From Nostoc piscinale CENA21 (lineage in GTDB: Bacteria > Cyanobacteriota > Cyanobacteriia > Cyanobacteriales > Nostocaceae), in the NCBI RefSeq assembly GCF_001298445.1, contig NZ_CP012036.1:3899766-3963765 (forward strand): 64,000 nt of DNA, in the 5' to 3' direction. The notes under the pieces are model-generated. The model saw nothing but the letters and a program-made list of their open reading frames with translations, was not told the DNA's origin and did no database searches. This document shows positions 50,296 to 59,099 of the stretch, piece by piece (positions within the stretch are counted from its first letter, which is position 1; each line of letters starts with the position of its first letter). The translations under genes were made by a program, and so were the position numbers.

Positions 50296-50643
50296 ATGAC
50301 AAATTCATTTGACCCCAGGAGAAATCAACCAAGACAAAATTTTGATCAGAATGCTTGGAGATTTGGTGTACAAGTTGCTTTTAGCACTATAGTGTTAGGG
50401 CTGTGTATTTTTCAGTTGGTGTCAAAACCAAGTAGTGATCAGAATACAGCACTCTACTGGGGTGGGGTGACTAGTGTATTAGCATATTGGTTGCCTTCAC
50501 CTGGGCAGACGAAAGATGATAAAGAGCAGATGACAATTAATACAAGAACCTTTACAGCTACTGACAGTAACGGCCACGCTGGTAACGATACTGTTTTGGC
50601 TCAAACTAATTCCACAACTATAACTACAGACTCTAAAAATTGA
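50296..50643 (+). CDS. Small membrane protein, unknown
   Basis: 115 residues with TTTGAGGATATT before the ATG as ribosome site. Two hydrophobic helices (FGVQVAFSTIVLGLCIFQLV, LYWGGVTSVLAYWLP) are followed by a polar, Thr/Asn/Asp-rich tail (ATDSNGHAGNDTVLAQTNST). I do not recognise the family. It is separated by 174 bases from the DUF3611 gene on the same strand. Confidence 0.55.
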   Translation: MTNSFDPRRNQPRQNFDQNAWRFGVQVAFSTIVLGLCIFQLVSKPSSDQNTALYWGGVTSVLAYWLPSPGQTKDDKEQMTINTRTFTATDSNGHAGNDTVLAQTNSTTITTDSKN

Positions 50644-50738
50644 TATAGCAGTCCTAGTTGATATGTGAACAACAAAGACAAGGAAGACAGGGTAGACAAG
50701 GGAGATTTAAATTCATAAAGAATTTTGTTTATCTTAAC

Positions 50739-51275
50739 TTAAGAAAGATAGTCGTCATCGTCGGGATTATTATCCCAATTAGAAACATTATTAGAACGAT
50801 AGGCTTCGGCTTTGGTGCGGCGATTTTCCTGGCGTAAGGTTTCTCGTTCTCGTGATGTGAGTTGTTGCTTTTCGGTAATTGGTAAACGTTCTACTGTGCG
50901 CTTAGAGGATTTCTGGCGCACAAAGGTTTTCCAGGCAGTTTTTATCCCAACGACAAAGCTACGAGTCCCGACTTGAAGATTTTGGGCTTGTTTTTTTGCA
51001 CCATCAATGCTTTGATCAACTTGTTGAACGACTTGACTAGCACTTTTGACACCTTCACTGACATCATTGGTTAAGTCAGTGATTTCGATACCAGTGGTGC
51101 GGATAGAATTTAGAGTAGGTGGTAACTCCCGTGACAGGATATCAAAAAACTTTTCCGCACTGCGGGCGGCGCGTGCTACTTCTTGCAATGCGGGTATGGC
51201 CGCCACTAAAACGGCAGTTAGGCTGACGGCGACTAAGAGTAGGGACAGTCCCAACCAAAATACAGGGTCAATCAC
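50739..51275 (-). CDS. DUF948 membrane-anchored protein
   Basis: 178 residues. N-terminal helix PVFWLGLSLLLVAVSLTAVL, then a coiled-coil-like part (LQEVARAARSAEKFFDILSR, SQVVQQVDQSIDGAKKQAQN) and a basic, charged tail (RERETLRQENRRTKAEAYRS). It begins 11 bases after the YtxH gene and belongs to the same operon. Families like these are frequently linked to general stress responses; its role here is not known. Confidence 0.8.
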   Translation of the reverse strand: MIDPVFWLGLSLLLVAVSLTAVLVAAIPALQEVARAARSAEKFFDILSRELPPTLNSIRTTGIEITDLTNDVSEGVKSASQVVQQVDQSIDGAKKQAQNLQVGTRSFVVGIKTAWKTFVRQKSSKRTVERLPITEKQQLTSRERETLRQENRRTKAEAYRSNNVSNWDNNPDDDDYLS

Positions 51276-51286
51276 GGCTATGCTAT

Positions 51287-51637
51287 CTATGAGCGTTCCA
51301 AAGGCTGGGGAATTGAATCTGAGTCTTCTTCTGTGGTTTGCCGATGCAAAACTTCACTTTCGCGTTGACTAGCATCAATGCCAGCTGCGATCGCTTCTTT
51401 TAGTCTATCTAAAGTTTCATCCCAGTTACGTAATGCGTTAGCAGACAGACGATCAGCCTGAATTTGTACACTTGTTGATAAATCTTCCGCTAATTCTGGG
51501 ATGGCATCAGCAGACTTTTTCAAAAGTTTACGAGTTTCGCGTCCTGTGCGCGGAGCAATTAGCAAACCGGTTAAAGCACCGATGGTTGCTCCTAGCATCA
51601 TACCGCCAATAAAGACTCCAGAACGGTTATTAGACAT
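51287..51637 (-). CDS. YtxH-domain protein
   Basis: 116 residues. The N-terminal YtxH segment SGVFIGGMMLGATIGALTGL with LLIAPRTGRETRKLLKK is a glycine-rich membrane helix followed by a basic motif. The rest is helical and acidic (LAEDLSTSVQIQADRLSANA). It forms an operon with the membrane protein upstream (96-base gap) and DUF948 downstream (11 bases). Probably a small membrane-attached stress protein. Confidence 0.85.
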   Translation of the reverse strand: MSNNRSGVFIGGMMLGATIGALTGLLIAPRTGRETRKLLKKSADAIPELAEDLSTSVQIQADRLSANALRNWDETLDRLKEAIAAGIDASQRESEVLHRQTTEEDSDSIPQPLERS

Positions 51638-51732
51638 CTGAGTTGTTTCTCTCCTTACACTTATTTTAGGTGGCTTGTTTCCCCTTGTATAACCAGAATG
51701 ATTTTATCGAGTTAATTTATCTTGACAATTGA

Positions 51733-52098
51733 TCAACTAGAAAGGTTGCTGTTGTTCGTTCTGGTTTTGGGAACCGTCATTGTTCGCCCAAAAGAATGAG
51801 ATTGACGAATATAGCGTTTACTGAGTCGCTGTCCTAACAATAGCAGACTCACAATTTGTCGCACTTGCTGAAGTTGCAATTGTAGAGATTGATTTCCCCG
51901 TCGTAGGTTACGGATATTTTGCTGAGATATATCAAGATTTTGGGGGGTTTGAGACAGGAGATTTTGGCTACATTGTTCATAGGCGGTTAACCTATCAGTT
52001 ATCCAGGCGATTCGTCCCTTAATTTGCCAGATTCGCCAAGCTATGTAGAACAGCAATAGGGAGATGAGGGTATTGATGATGACTACTACTGTAACCAT
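51733..52098 (-). CDS. Membrane-anchored coiled-coil protein
   Basis: 121 residues. N-terminal helix TVVVIINTLISLLLFYIAWR, then a helical, Gln-rich region (QNLDISQQNIRNLRRGNQSL, LQLQLQQVRQIVSLLLLGQR) and a basic tail. Unknown function; precedes YtxH and DUF948 genes on the same strand and is probably the first gene of the operon. Confidence 0.6.
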   Translation of the reverse strand: MVTVVVIINTLISLLLFYIAWRIWQIKGRIAWITDRLTAYEQCSQNLLSQTPQNLDISQQNIRNLRRGNQSLQLQLQQVRQIVSLLLLGQRLSKRYIRQSHSFGRTMTVPKTRTNNSNLSS

Positions 52099-52143
52099 TG
52101 TTTACATAGGTAAGAATTTGATGAATGTTTGGGACTGGGAGAA

Positions 52144-52782
52144 ATGGCGATCGCAGATAATAAAATTAATCTGATTGGCAAAATCTCGATGGAACCTCTC
52201 ACCCTCAACATACCACCAGCAGTAGGTTTGACAGACGAGCAGTTTTATCAAATATGTCTAGCCAATGATGAATGGCGCATCGAACTCACTGCCGAAGGAG
52301 AACTAATAATTATGCCACCAACTGGCGGCGAAAGTGGTATTAGAAATTCAGGGTTGACAGCTAAACTGTACATTTGGAATGAACAAGCAAAGCTGGGAAA
52401 AGTGTTTGACTCTTCTACAGAGTTTCGCTTACCAAATGGTGCGTATCGTTCACCGGATGTTTCTTGGGTAAAGCAAGAACGCTGGGATACACTAACCACT
52501 GAACAAAAAAGACGCTTTCCACCCATTTGCCCCGATTTTGTGATTGAACTGCGTTCTCAAACTGATTCTCTCAAAAAATTGCGAGATAAGATGCTGGAGT
52601 ATCGAGATAATGGTGCGCGTTTGGGTTGGTTGATTGATCCGTTCACACCTTTAGTAGAAATTTATCGCCCTGGTGTTGAGGTGGAACTGATTAATTTTGC
52701 TGTGGAACAACCACCTACATTGTCTGGTGAAAATGTCTTGCCAGGATTTATCTTATCTTTAACTACAATACTTAATCCTTGA
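52144..52782 (+). CDS. Uma2-family PD-(D/E)XK endonuclease-like protein
   Basis: About 212 residues from ATG 52144 (MAIADNKINLIGK) with GGGAGAA upstream; ATG 52189 is an alternative. WRIELTAEGELIIMPPTGGE, YRSPDVSWVKQERWDTL and PDFVIELRSQTDSLKKLRDK give the Uma2 pattern with Asp and Glu-X-Arg-Ser in the active core, then MLEYRDNGARLGWLIDPFTP. The family is extremely abundant in cyanobacteria. Whether it cuts DNA is not established. A second, divergent copy is at 56276. Confidence 0.88.
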   Translation: MAIADNKINLIGKISMEPLTLNIPPAVGLTDEQFYQICLANDEWRIELTAEGELIIMPPTGGESGIRNSGLTAKLYIWNEQAKLGKVFDSSTEFRLPNGAYRSPDVSWVKQERWDTLTTEQKRRFPPICPDFVIELRSQTDSLKKLRDKMLEYRDNGARLGWLIDPFTPLVEIYRPGVEVELINFAVEQPPTLSGENVLPGFILSLTTILNP

Positions 52783-52856
52783 GATGCGAGAACATATTCG
52801 ATTCCCCACAACGAAAAGGAATAGAATATGTTCTCAGCTAACCTTGAAAGCAAAAG

Positions 52857-54620
52857 CTAAAATCGGAATGTAGTCCGAATGATGCCAGTGTAAATTGTAT
52901 CGTTGTTGCTGTTATGTTCAGGGCTAAAGATTACCAGCAGTCCGGGTGTAATGGAGATATTGTCATTAACTTGGTAGCGATACAATGCTTCTAAACGGTA
53001 GGAGGTATCAGAGTCTTCCCGACGGGCGCTAGTAGCAGTCCGCACATTTTCACCAAAGTCATTGTCTGTGACTTTTGGCGGTTGACCAAAGATAATCCCA
53101 CCTAAGTTACCTTTTTTACCCAAGTCTGGGAAAGCAAAAGTCACTGCCCAATTCCAAATATCTGCTTTATCGCCACGATTGACGTTTGGTAAAAATGTAG
53201 TTTCGGCGATCGCTTGAGTATACCCCACCCAACCAGACAAGACAAATTTTGAGTTGACACGATAGCTAGTTTGGAAACTATAGTAATTGGCAGAAGTGGC
53301 AATTCCACGGGGATTTGTGGCTGTACTTCCAGGGCCAGCACCAAAGGGTTGATCGGCAAAAGCACCACCATACAACCCGGAAACTGCGACATCGTTATTA
53401 GCACCACTAAAGTAGGAGTGGGCATAGGTAAATCCTAACGCCAGGTCTTTGTTTGGTTGAAATGCTAATTGTGCTAATGCGCCATAACTACCATCAAATA
53501 AACCTCTTCCCTCTGTTGGGTCATTAGCTCTTCTGGCAAGATAACCACCAGAGAAAGTAATCTGGTCGTTGAGTTTGTAGTTAACACTCATACCTGTACC
53601 AAAATTAACCCCAGAACCACTGTTACTGGCGCGGTAAATCGGAGAAAAACGACTGGCGCGAGAAATAGAACCCAAGGGAATGGATGCTAGTAAGGGGTTA
53701 AAGTTGTTGAAGTTGTCGTAAAATTCCCCCCCAATGGCATCAACAATGACGTTGAGTTTGTCACCAACGGGAAAGCGATAATATAATTTCCCAATCAAAA
53801 ATTCATTATTTGTATCCCCATCCCAAGAAAGGCGGGTCATGTTTGTACCCGTAACGGCATTGTTAAAAAATACGGTGTTGTTTGCTTCTAAACGGGTTAA
53901 TAGTTGGTCTTTACCTGTGAAGCTGGTGACTAAGTTGAGGCGGATGCGATCGCTAAATATTGTATTATCTTGCAACCGCCGACCTCCAGAGGCTGCATAT
54001 TCCGCTTCTCTGGTACTTGCTCCGCCTTCGATTCTCCGCCAACGGTCGGAGTCTATGGCTCTATCTTCACCAAACACACCCCCCACACTAAAAATTACTT
54101 CTCCGTTGAATTTGGTGGTGGTGGAAAATTGCTGACTTTCTAAAATAGCGGTGCGATTTTCTAAGGCATCAACTCTGCCTCTGACTTCTGCCAGAGTATC
54201 AGCAAAATCTGTTTGCAGTTTTTGTAAAGTTGCTAAGTCTTCTTTAGTTACTAAGTCTGCTGTACTACTGGCAATCAATTCATTAACTCGATTCAAACAA
54301 GCATTCAAACCTGCGGCAAATTCATAACGAGTCAGGGCGCGATTGCCGCGATAGGTGCTATTTGGGTAGCCTGCAATACAACCATAACGCTCAACTAATG
54401 ATTGCAATGCCTGGAATGCCCAATCTGTAGGTTGCACATCTGTCAGTTGCGATACGGATGTTACTTGACCTTGAATCTCGGTTTCCGAGTCTGCAATATT
54501 TGTCTCAGAAATTACATTGCTTGGGATTGTCGGATTGGCAGATACCGTTGTTGCCGCGATCGCATTCAACCCTATAACTATTGATGCTATCCCCAAAGAA
54601 TGACGCACAATATCAGACAT
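52857..54620 (-). CDS. SLH-domain OprB-type porin (iron uptake porin family)
   Basis: 587 residues. Signal peptide ends near VSANP. One SLH-like domain (VQPTDWAFQALQSLVERYGC, IAGYPNSTYRGNRALTRYEF) is followed by a coiled coil (TLQKLQTDFADTLAEVRGRV, DALENRTAILESQQF). The remaining ~400 residues form an outer-membrane beta-barrel (TTKFNGEVIFSVGGVFGEDR, RIRLNLVTSF, KLYYRFPVGDKLNVIVD), ending in an aromatic residue (GIIRTTFRF), as outer-membrane proteins do. Cyanobacterial members permit passage of inorganic ions, including iron. Its length is typical. Confidence 0.9.
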   Translation of the reverse strand: MSDIVRHSLGIASIVIGLNAIAATTVSANPTIPSNVISETNIADSETEIQGQVTSVSQLTDVQPTDWAFQALQSLVERYGCIAGYPNSTYRGNRALTRYEFAAGLNACLNRVNELIASSTADLVTKEDLATLQKLQTDFADTLAEVRGRVDALENRTAILESQQFSTTTKFNGEVIFSVGGVFGEDRAIDSDRWRRIEGGASTREAEYAASGGRRLQDNTIFSDRIRLNLVTSFTGKDQLLTRLEANNTVFFNNAVTGTNMTRLSWDGDTNNEFLIGKLYYRFPVGDKLNVIVDAIGGEFYDNFNNFNPLLASIPLGSISRASRFSPIYRASNSGSGVNFGTGMSVNYKLNDQITFSGGYLARRANDPTEGRGLFDGSYGALAQLAFQPNKDLALGFTYAHSYFSGANNDVAVSGLYGGAFADQPFGAGPGSTATNPRGIATSANYYSFQTSYRVNSKFVLSGWVGYTQAIAETTFLPNVNRGDKADIWNWAVTFAFPDLGKKGNLGGIIFGQPPKVTDNDFGENVRTATSARREDSDTSYRLEALYRYQVNDNISITPGLLVIFSPEHNSNNDTIYTGIIRTTFRF

Positions 54621-54963
54621 TATTAAAATTGTCCAGTAATATTACTCAGGTTTTTCGTATCAATTACTGTATGTCTAAATATTCAGCTTAAAAGTATTGT
54701 GCTATACAAAAAAAATATTTTTACTTTTGTTGAATAAAAATATCTAAAAAGCCAAAAATCCCTTTCTATAAGCTTTTTAATAAATTAAAACAAAGATATT
54801 TAGCTAAACACAGCAATTCTAATAAAGCATGATTTTGATGTATTTTTTACATCACATATTTTTACAGATGATAAATTAGCAAAATTCTGCGTCTCTGCCG
54901 TCTTTGGGGAATGGTATCCTCAGCAATGAGTCCAACATCTCTCTAAATCAGGAGATACAAAAG
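54621..54963. other. Divergent intergenic region between porin and permease
   Basis: Very AT-rich (A/T runs near 54700-54860). Promoters for both genes are expected; no clear Fur-type site identified. Confidence 0.4.
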
Positions 54964-56259
54964 ATGTCCGTTAGCAATTCACCAACCCAACTCAAACGCG
55001 AGTTAGGAGTTTTTGGTGCAACCCTGATGGGATTGGGTTCGATTGTCGGAACGGGTGTATTTGTCAGTATTGGGATTGCCTCCGGAATAGCAGGGCCAGC
55101 AGTAATTCTGGCGGTGGTAATTGGGGCAATTGTAGCTACTTGTAATGGTCTGAGTAGCGCCCAGTTAGCTGCTAATCATGCAGTTAGTGGTGGTACTTAT
55201 GAATATGGTTATAAATATCTGACTCCAGCTTTTGGTTTTACCGCAGGTTGGATGTTTTTAGTGGCGAAAACAGCTTCGGCGGCGACGGCTGCTTTGGGTT
55301 TTGCTGGTTACTTCCTCAATGTTTTCGGGTGGAGTAACAGTTGGCTTGTACCTGTGGCTATGTTGGCGGTAGTAGTGATCACAGGAATTGTATTAAGCGG
55401 GATTCGACGGTCTAATACTGCTAATACGGTAATTGTTTCAGTAACATTGCTGTCTTTAGGTTTATTTGTGTTGGTTTGTTTACCTCGTGCAGCCACGGTA
55501 GGAATGACAAATTTAACACCTTTTTTTACTAGTTCGCCTGGGGCAGTACTGCAAGCCAGCGCCTTGATGTTTGTGGCTTACACTGGTTATGGACGCATTG
55601 CCACAATGGGCGAAGAAGCGCGATCTCCCAGGGTTACAATACCCAAAGCGATGATTATCTGTTTACTGCTGACAATGCTGTTATATATAGTCGTCGCTAC
55701 TGTGGCCATTGGGGCTGTAGGGGCAGATTTTTTAAGTAATACCGTAGGGCAAAGCAAAGCCGCACCTTTAGAAGTAGTCGCCCGGAGTGTGGCGGGTTCT
55801 GGTGTAGCTTTAGTGTTAGCTATAGGTGCAATGACAGCAATGTTAGGTGTGCTGTTGAACTTGATTTTAGGCTTATCGCGTGTGTTGTTAGCAATGGGTC
55901 GCCGTTCCGATGCACCAAGATTTTTAGCCAGACTCAACCGCGAACAAAATTCCCCATATTGGGCTGTAATTGTCGTAGGAATTGCGATCGCATTTTTAGT
56001 CTTGTTGGGTAATGTCAAAACCACTTGGTCGTTTAGCGCCTTTAGTGTTTTAATTTACTACGCAATTACTAACTTAGCCTCTCTCAAACTTTCGGCATCT
56101 GAGAGACTGTATCCTGTGTGGGTAGGCTGGTTGGGTTTGTTATCTTGTTTATTCCTCGCCTTTTGGGTAGACTCGGCTATCTGGCAAGTCGGCTTAGGGT
56201 TAATTGTAGCTGGGTTAATTTGGCACCAAATCCGACGTATGGTAAGCGAAAGGTTATAG
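54964..56259 (+). CDS. APC-family amino acid permease
   Basis: 431 residues from ATG 54964 with AGGAGATACAAAAG upstream; a longer frame from 54904 lacks this. About twelve transmembrane helices. Start LKRELGVFGATLMGLGSIVG, with GTGVFVSIGIASGIAGPAVI marking the APC fold substrate loop, then HAVSGGTYEYGYKYLTPAFG. YTGYGRIATMGEEARSPRVT and IPKAMIICLLLTMLLYIVVA are conserved helix-loop segments. The transported amino acid or amine is unknown. Confidence 0.9.
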   Translation: MSVSNSPTQLKRELGVFGATLMGLGSIVGTGVFVSIGIASGIAGPAVILAVVIGAIVATCNGLSSAQLAANHAVSGGTYEYGYKYLTPAFGFTAGWMFLVAKTASAATAALGFAGYFLNVFGWSNSWLVPVAMLAVVVITGIVLSGIRRSNTANTVIVSVTLLSLGLFVLVCLPRAATVGMTNLTPFFTSSPGAVLQASALMFVAYTGYGRIATMGEEARSPRVTIPKAMIICLLLTMLLYIVVATVAIGAVGADFLSNTVGQSKAAPLEVVARSVAGSGVALVLAIGAMTAMLGVLLNLILGLSRVLLAMGRRSDAPRFLARLNREQNSPYWAVIVVGIAIAFLVLLGNVKTTWSFSAFSVLIYYAITNLASLKLSASERLYPVWVGWLGLLSCLFLAFWVDSAIWQVGLGLIVAGLIWHQIRRMVSERL

Positions 56260-56275
56260 GTGACAGGTATGAAAT

Positions 56276-56896
56276 CTACACCAAACCGGCTTGAAAAATT
56301 TGGTTTGGGGTGAGATTCAAGTCAGGGAAAGTTTGGGAGATAATTCGGTCATCGCCTCGGAACTTACTAACCTGATATTCTCCCTCAACTAAATTACAAA
56401 CAGAGATTGTTGGTTGTTTGGGATTACCAATAAAATTACGTCCACCCAACGCTGCGTAATCTATAATCCAGTATTCGGGAATACCCATCTCTTCGTAATC
56501 AGCGTATTTTAAGTAGTAATCATCTCGCCAGTTTGTTGACACAACCTCGATTACCAAAGGTATTGAAGCACCTAAGCCGACAACAGATTCTTTTTTCCAT
56601 AATGGTTCATTTGCCAGATTGGTACGATTCAGCACTAACACATCGGGAAAATAACCAGAATCTTTTTCCAGTGGTCTAACAATAACTTGATTGGGAATAA
56701 GATAGGGGAGGGCTAATCTATCAATTGCCGCACTAAGCTTGATAGTCAAAAAGCCCTTGACTTCCTCATGGTCTCCTACTGGTTGTGCCATTTCAACAAT
56801 ACTTCCATTATGTAATTCGTAGCGTACCCCGGAATTTTCACGTAGGTGATCAATAAATTCCGCAAAGGTGACTAACTTGGGGATGGCTTGAGTCAT
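56276..56896 (-). CDS. Uma2-family endonuclease-like protein
   Basis: 206 residues. MTQAIPKLVTFAEFIDHLRE, YELHNGSIVEMAQPVGDHEE, GYFPDVLVLNRTNL, LVIEVVSTNWRDDYYLKYAD and YEEMGIPEYWIIDYAALGGR cover the Uma2 core with Asp and Glu-Val-Val-Ser. It converges on the APC permease gene with only 16 bases between stops. It is only distantly similar to the copy at 52144. Confidence 0.9.
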   Translation of the reverse strand: MTQAIPKLVTFAEFIDHLRENSGVRYELHNGSIVEMAQPVGDHEEVKGFLTIKLSAAIDRLALPYLIPNQVIVRPLEKDSGYFPDVLVLNRTNLANEPLWKKESVVGLGASIPLVIEVVSTNWRDDYYLKYADYEEMGIPEYWIIDYAALGGRNFIGNPKQPTISVCNLVEGEYQVSKFRGDDRIISQTFPDLNLTPNQIFQAGLV

Positions 56897-57252
56897 AGAT
56901 AATCAATGATTACGACTGTAGAAACATTATCTCTAATCTAAACGCTCCCGAATTGGTCGCCCAAAAAATTGAGCCTTGATATATTGCTGGAATATTACAT
57001 CAGCACTCAAAAACGTCCAATGTTCGTTGTATGTTGATGAATATTAACAGTTTTCATGAATTTTTAACCTCTTGCCTGCATATTTCTTGCAAATTGGGAT
57101 GAAAGTATTCATAGAAGATACTTTTTATCTAGCATTTCTCCGTTGAGTAAAGTACATCTCGATAGGGGCATAGAGACACTCTGCCCATTTTTGTGTACCT
57201 CTTAACGATGAAAACTGCTGTAAGTTGTTGATTTAATCAAATGGATTGAAAA
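56897..57252. other. Intergenic region
   Basis: Promoter region between divergent genes; no hairpin, repeat or gene recognised. Confidence 0.4.
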
Positions 57253-57924
57253 ATGATGAAACCAGTAAACACTGAAATAAAATATGCCTTCCCTTTGATC
57301 ACTTATCCAGATGGTAGAAAATCGATTTGTAATATTCCTTCAGGATATGTCCAATCAGCATTATCTGAATCAGATTATAAAGATTTAAGTAATGAATTTG
57401 GACTAGAAGTAGCCTTAGTTAAAGCTGTGATGGAAGTTGAATCTAATGGTTCTGGATTTTTGTTGAAAGAAGCATCTCCAGCACGCCCAAAAATTTTGTT
57501 TGAAGGGCATTGGTTTTATAAATTAACTCCTAAACCTGTTTCTAAAAGTCGTCCTGATTTGTCTTATCCTAATTGGGATAAAAGTAAATATAAAGGTGGT
57601 TCCAGCGAGTGGGACAGATTGCTAGATGCAATGGCATTTGATGAAATTCAGGCTTTAAAAAGTGCATCTTTTGGATTGGGACAAGTGATGGGATTTAATT
57701 ATCCTGCTGCGGGTTGTGCTTCAATTCAGCAATTTATTCAAGAAAACTTTGCTGGAGAGTACTGGCAAGCCAGACACATGATGAATTTTATTGTGAGTAA
57801 TAATCTGCTCGATGAGCTAAAGCGAAAAGATTGGGATGGTTTTGCTAGGGGCTACAATGGCCCAGGTTATAAAAAGAATAACTATGATACTAAGCTAGAA
57901 GCAGCTTACAAAAAAGCTCTATAG
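57253..57924 (+). CDS. Phage-type N-acetylmuramidase domain protein
   Basis: 223 residues. The N-acetylmuramidase (DUF3380) pattern is clear: EFGLEVALVKAVMEVESNGS with catalytic glutamate near residue 61, RPKILFEGHWFYKL, SASFGLGQVMGFNYPAAGCA, MNFIVSNNLLDELKRKDWDG and FARGYNGPGYKKNNYDTKLE. Such domains are common in phage endolysins and bacterial wall-lytic effectors. There is no signal peptide and no holin, tail or immunity gene nearby. A palindromic repeat cluster lies just downstream. Confidence 0.88.
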   Translation: MMKPVNTEIKYAFPLITYPDGRKSICNIPSGYVQSALSESDYKDLSNEFGLEVALVKAVMEVESNGSGFLLKEASPARPKILFEGHWFYKLTPKPVSKSRPDLSYPNWDKSKYKGGSSEWDRLLDAMAFDEIQALKSASFGLGQVMGFNYPAAGCASIQQFIQENFAGEYWQARHMMNFIVSNNLLDELKRKDWDGFARGYNGPGYKKNNYDTKLEAAYKKAL

Positions 57925-57981
57925 AAGTTCTCTATTTTTATAGAAATTACCTACAAAGACGGGTGCATTTACTTTCAGCAC

Positions 57982-58063
57982 ATAGCCCTCAGACTGAAGT
58001 CTGGGGCTATACAAACGAAGCCTGCGGAGGCAGGCTTTAAAGTTTGTAGTTGGGCTTTAGCCC
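57982..58063. repeat. Compound palindromic repeat
   Basis: Three hairpins in 82 bases: ATAGCCC-CAGACT / AGTCTG-GGCTAT (57982-58010), AAGCCTGC / GCAGGCTT nested in TACAAAC / GTTTGTA (58010-58048), and GGGCTTTAGCCC (58052-58063). It lies between convergent genes and may terminate both. Confidence 0.65.
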
Positions 58064-58103
58064 TTGATTTAAGCGATAAATCGCAACTACGAACCTTTCA
58101 TCA

Positions 58104-58853
58104 CTACCAAGGTACAGGTTCACCCAAATGGAAAAAGCCGCCACTCGGCCCATCATCAGGTAGGGTAGCTAACTGCACGCCTGTTTTTGCACCTTCGCTA
58201 ATGTCCATCATTGCGCCTTCACCACCCAATTCTGTTTTTACCCAACCAGGATGGGCGCTGTTGACTTTGACTGGTGTATTGCGTAGTTCATGGGCTAAGT
58301 GAACAGTAAAAGAATTAACTGCGGCTTTGGAAGCATTGTAGGCAAAGGGTTTGGCATCATAAATAAGCGAGTTCGGATCAGCATGGAGGGTGAGTGAACC
58401 TTCAATGCTGGCCATATTGACAATCCGACCGCTTTTACTTTTCAAAATCAAGGGCAGTAATGCTTGAGTTACTTCTACCAAGGCAAAAAAGTTAGTCTCA
58501 AAAGTCTTGCGGATGATGTCTAAAGAAACAGAACTGGCGTTACTAATGCCCCAATCTCCATCCAGCATTACTCCTGCATTGTTAATCAGAACGTCAAGCT
58601 GGCCAAATCTGTCTGCAATTTCTTGAACGGCTGTGTGAATTTGAGTACTACTATTAATATCGAGGGCGATCACTTCAGCTTTTAATCCTTCATCTTTCAG
58701 TGTCGTTGCTGCTGCTTGCGCTGCTTGGAGATTGCGCCCTGCTATCAGAACTGTTAATCCTTGCTGGGCTAGTTGGCGACTCATTTCAAATCCTAGACCT
58801 TTGTTTGCGCCAGTAATTAGTGCAATCTTGCCATTTGATGCGCTGCTGACCAT
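58104..58853 (-). CDS. Short-chain dehydrogenase/reductase
   Basis: 249 residues. Rossmann motif ITGANKGLGFEMSRQLAQQG near residue 12-31, NNAGV near 90, the catalytic Ser in VNMASIEGSL near 147 and Tyr-X3-Lys as YNASKAAVNSF near 170. Classical SDR. NADP preference is plausible from the Arg following the glycine motif region, AGRNLQAAQA. Substrate unknown. A C-terminal GPSGGFFHLGEPVPW is typical of SDRs similar to carbonyl reductases. Confidence 0.9.
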   Translation of the reverse strand: MVSSASNGKIALITGANKGLGFEMSRQLAQQGLTVLIAGRNLQAAQAAATTLKDEGLKAEVIALDINSSTQIHTAVQEIADRFGQLDVLINNAGVMLDGDWGISNASSVSLDIIRKTFETNFFALVEVTQALLPLILKSKSGRIVNMASIEGSLTLHADPNSLIYDAKPFAYNASKAAVNSFTVHLAHELRNTPVKVNSAHPGWVKTELGGEGAMMDISEGAKTGVQLATLPDDGPSGGFFHLGEPVPW

Positions 58854-59099
58854 TGACTCCTCCTTTGGGGTAGATGCTTACAGCGGTCAGAGCGAATTTA
58901 TCATGAGATTTCTATGTCTGAACCTAGAAAATTGGCTAGTTTTTGCCGAGATTAAAGGTTAAATTTATATTTTTAAATCTTACTCAAGATGGTTGTTAAT
59001 TTATGAAACATATAAATTGTCTGTTATTTAGCACAAAAATGTAAAACCGCTTATTATGGGTGAGATTATCATGCAAGCGAGACCAGAGGTTTTGATGAT

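Noticed and set aside
59035..59080. Possible zinc-responsive (Zur) operator before the CobW gene
   Set aside because: Only part of a GATTATCATG-like site is present and no inverted half was found.
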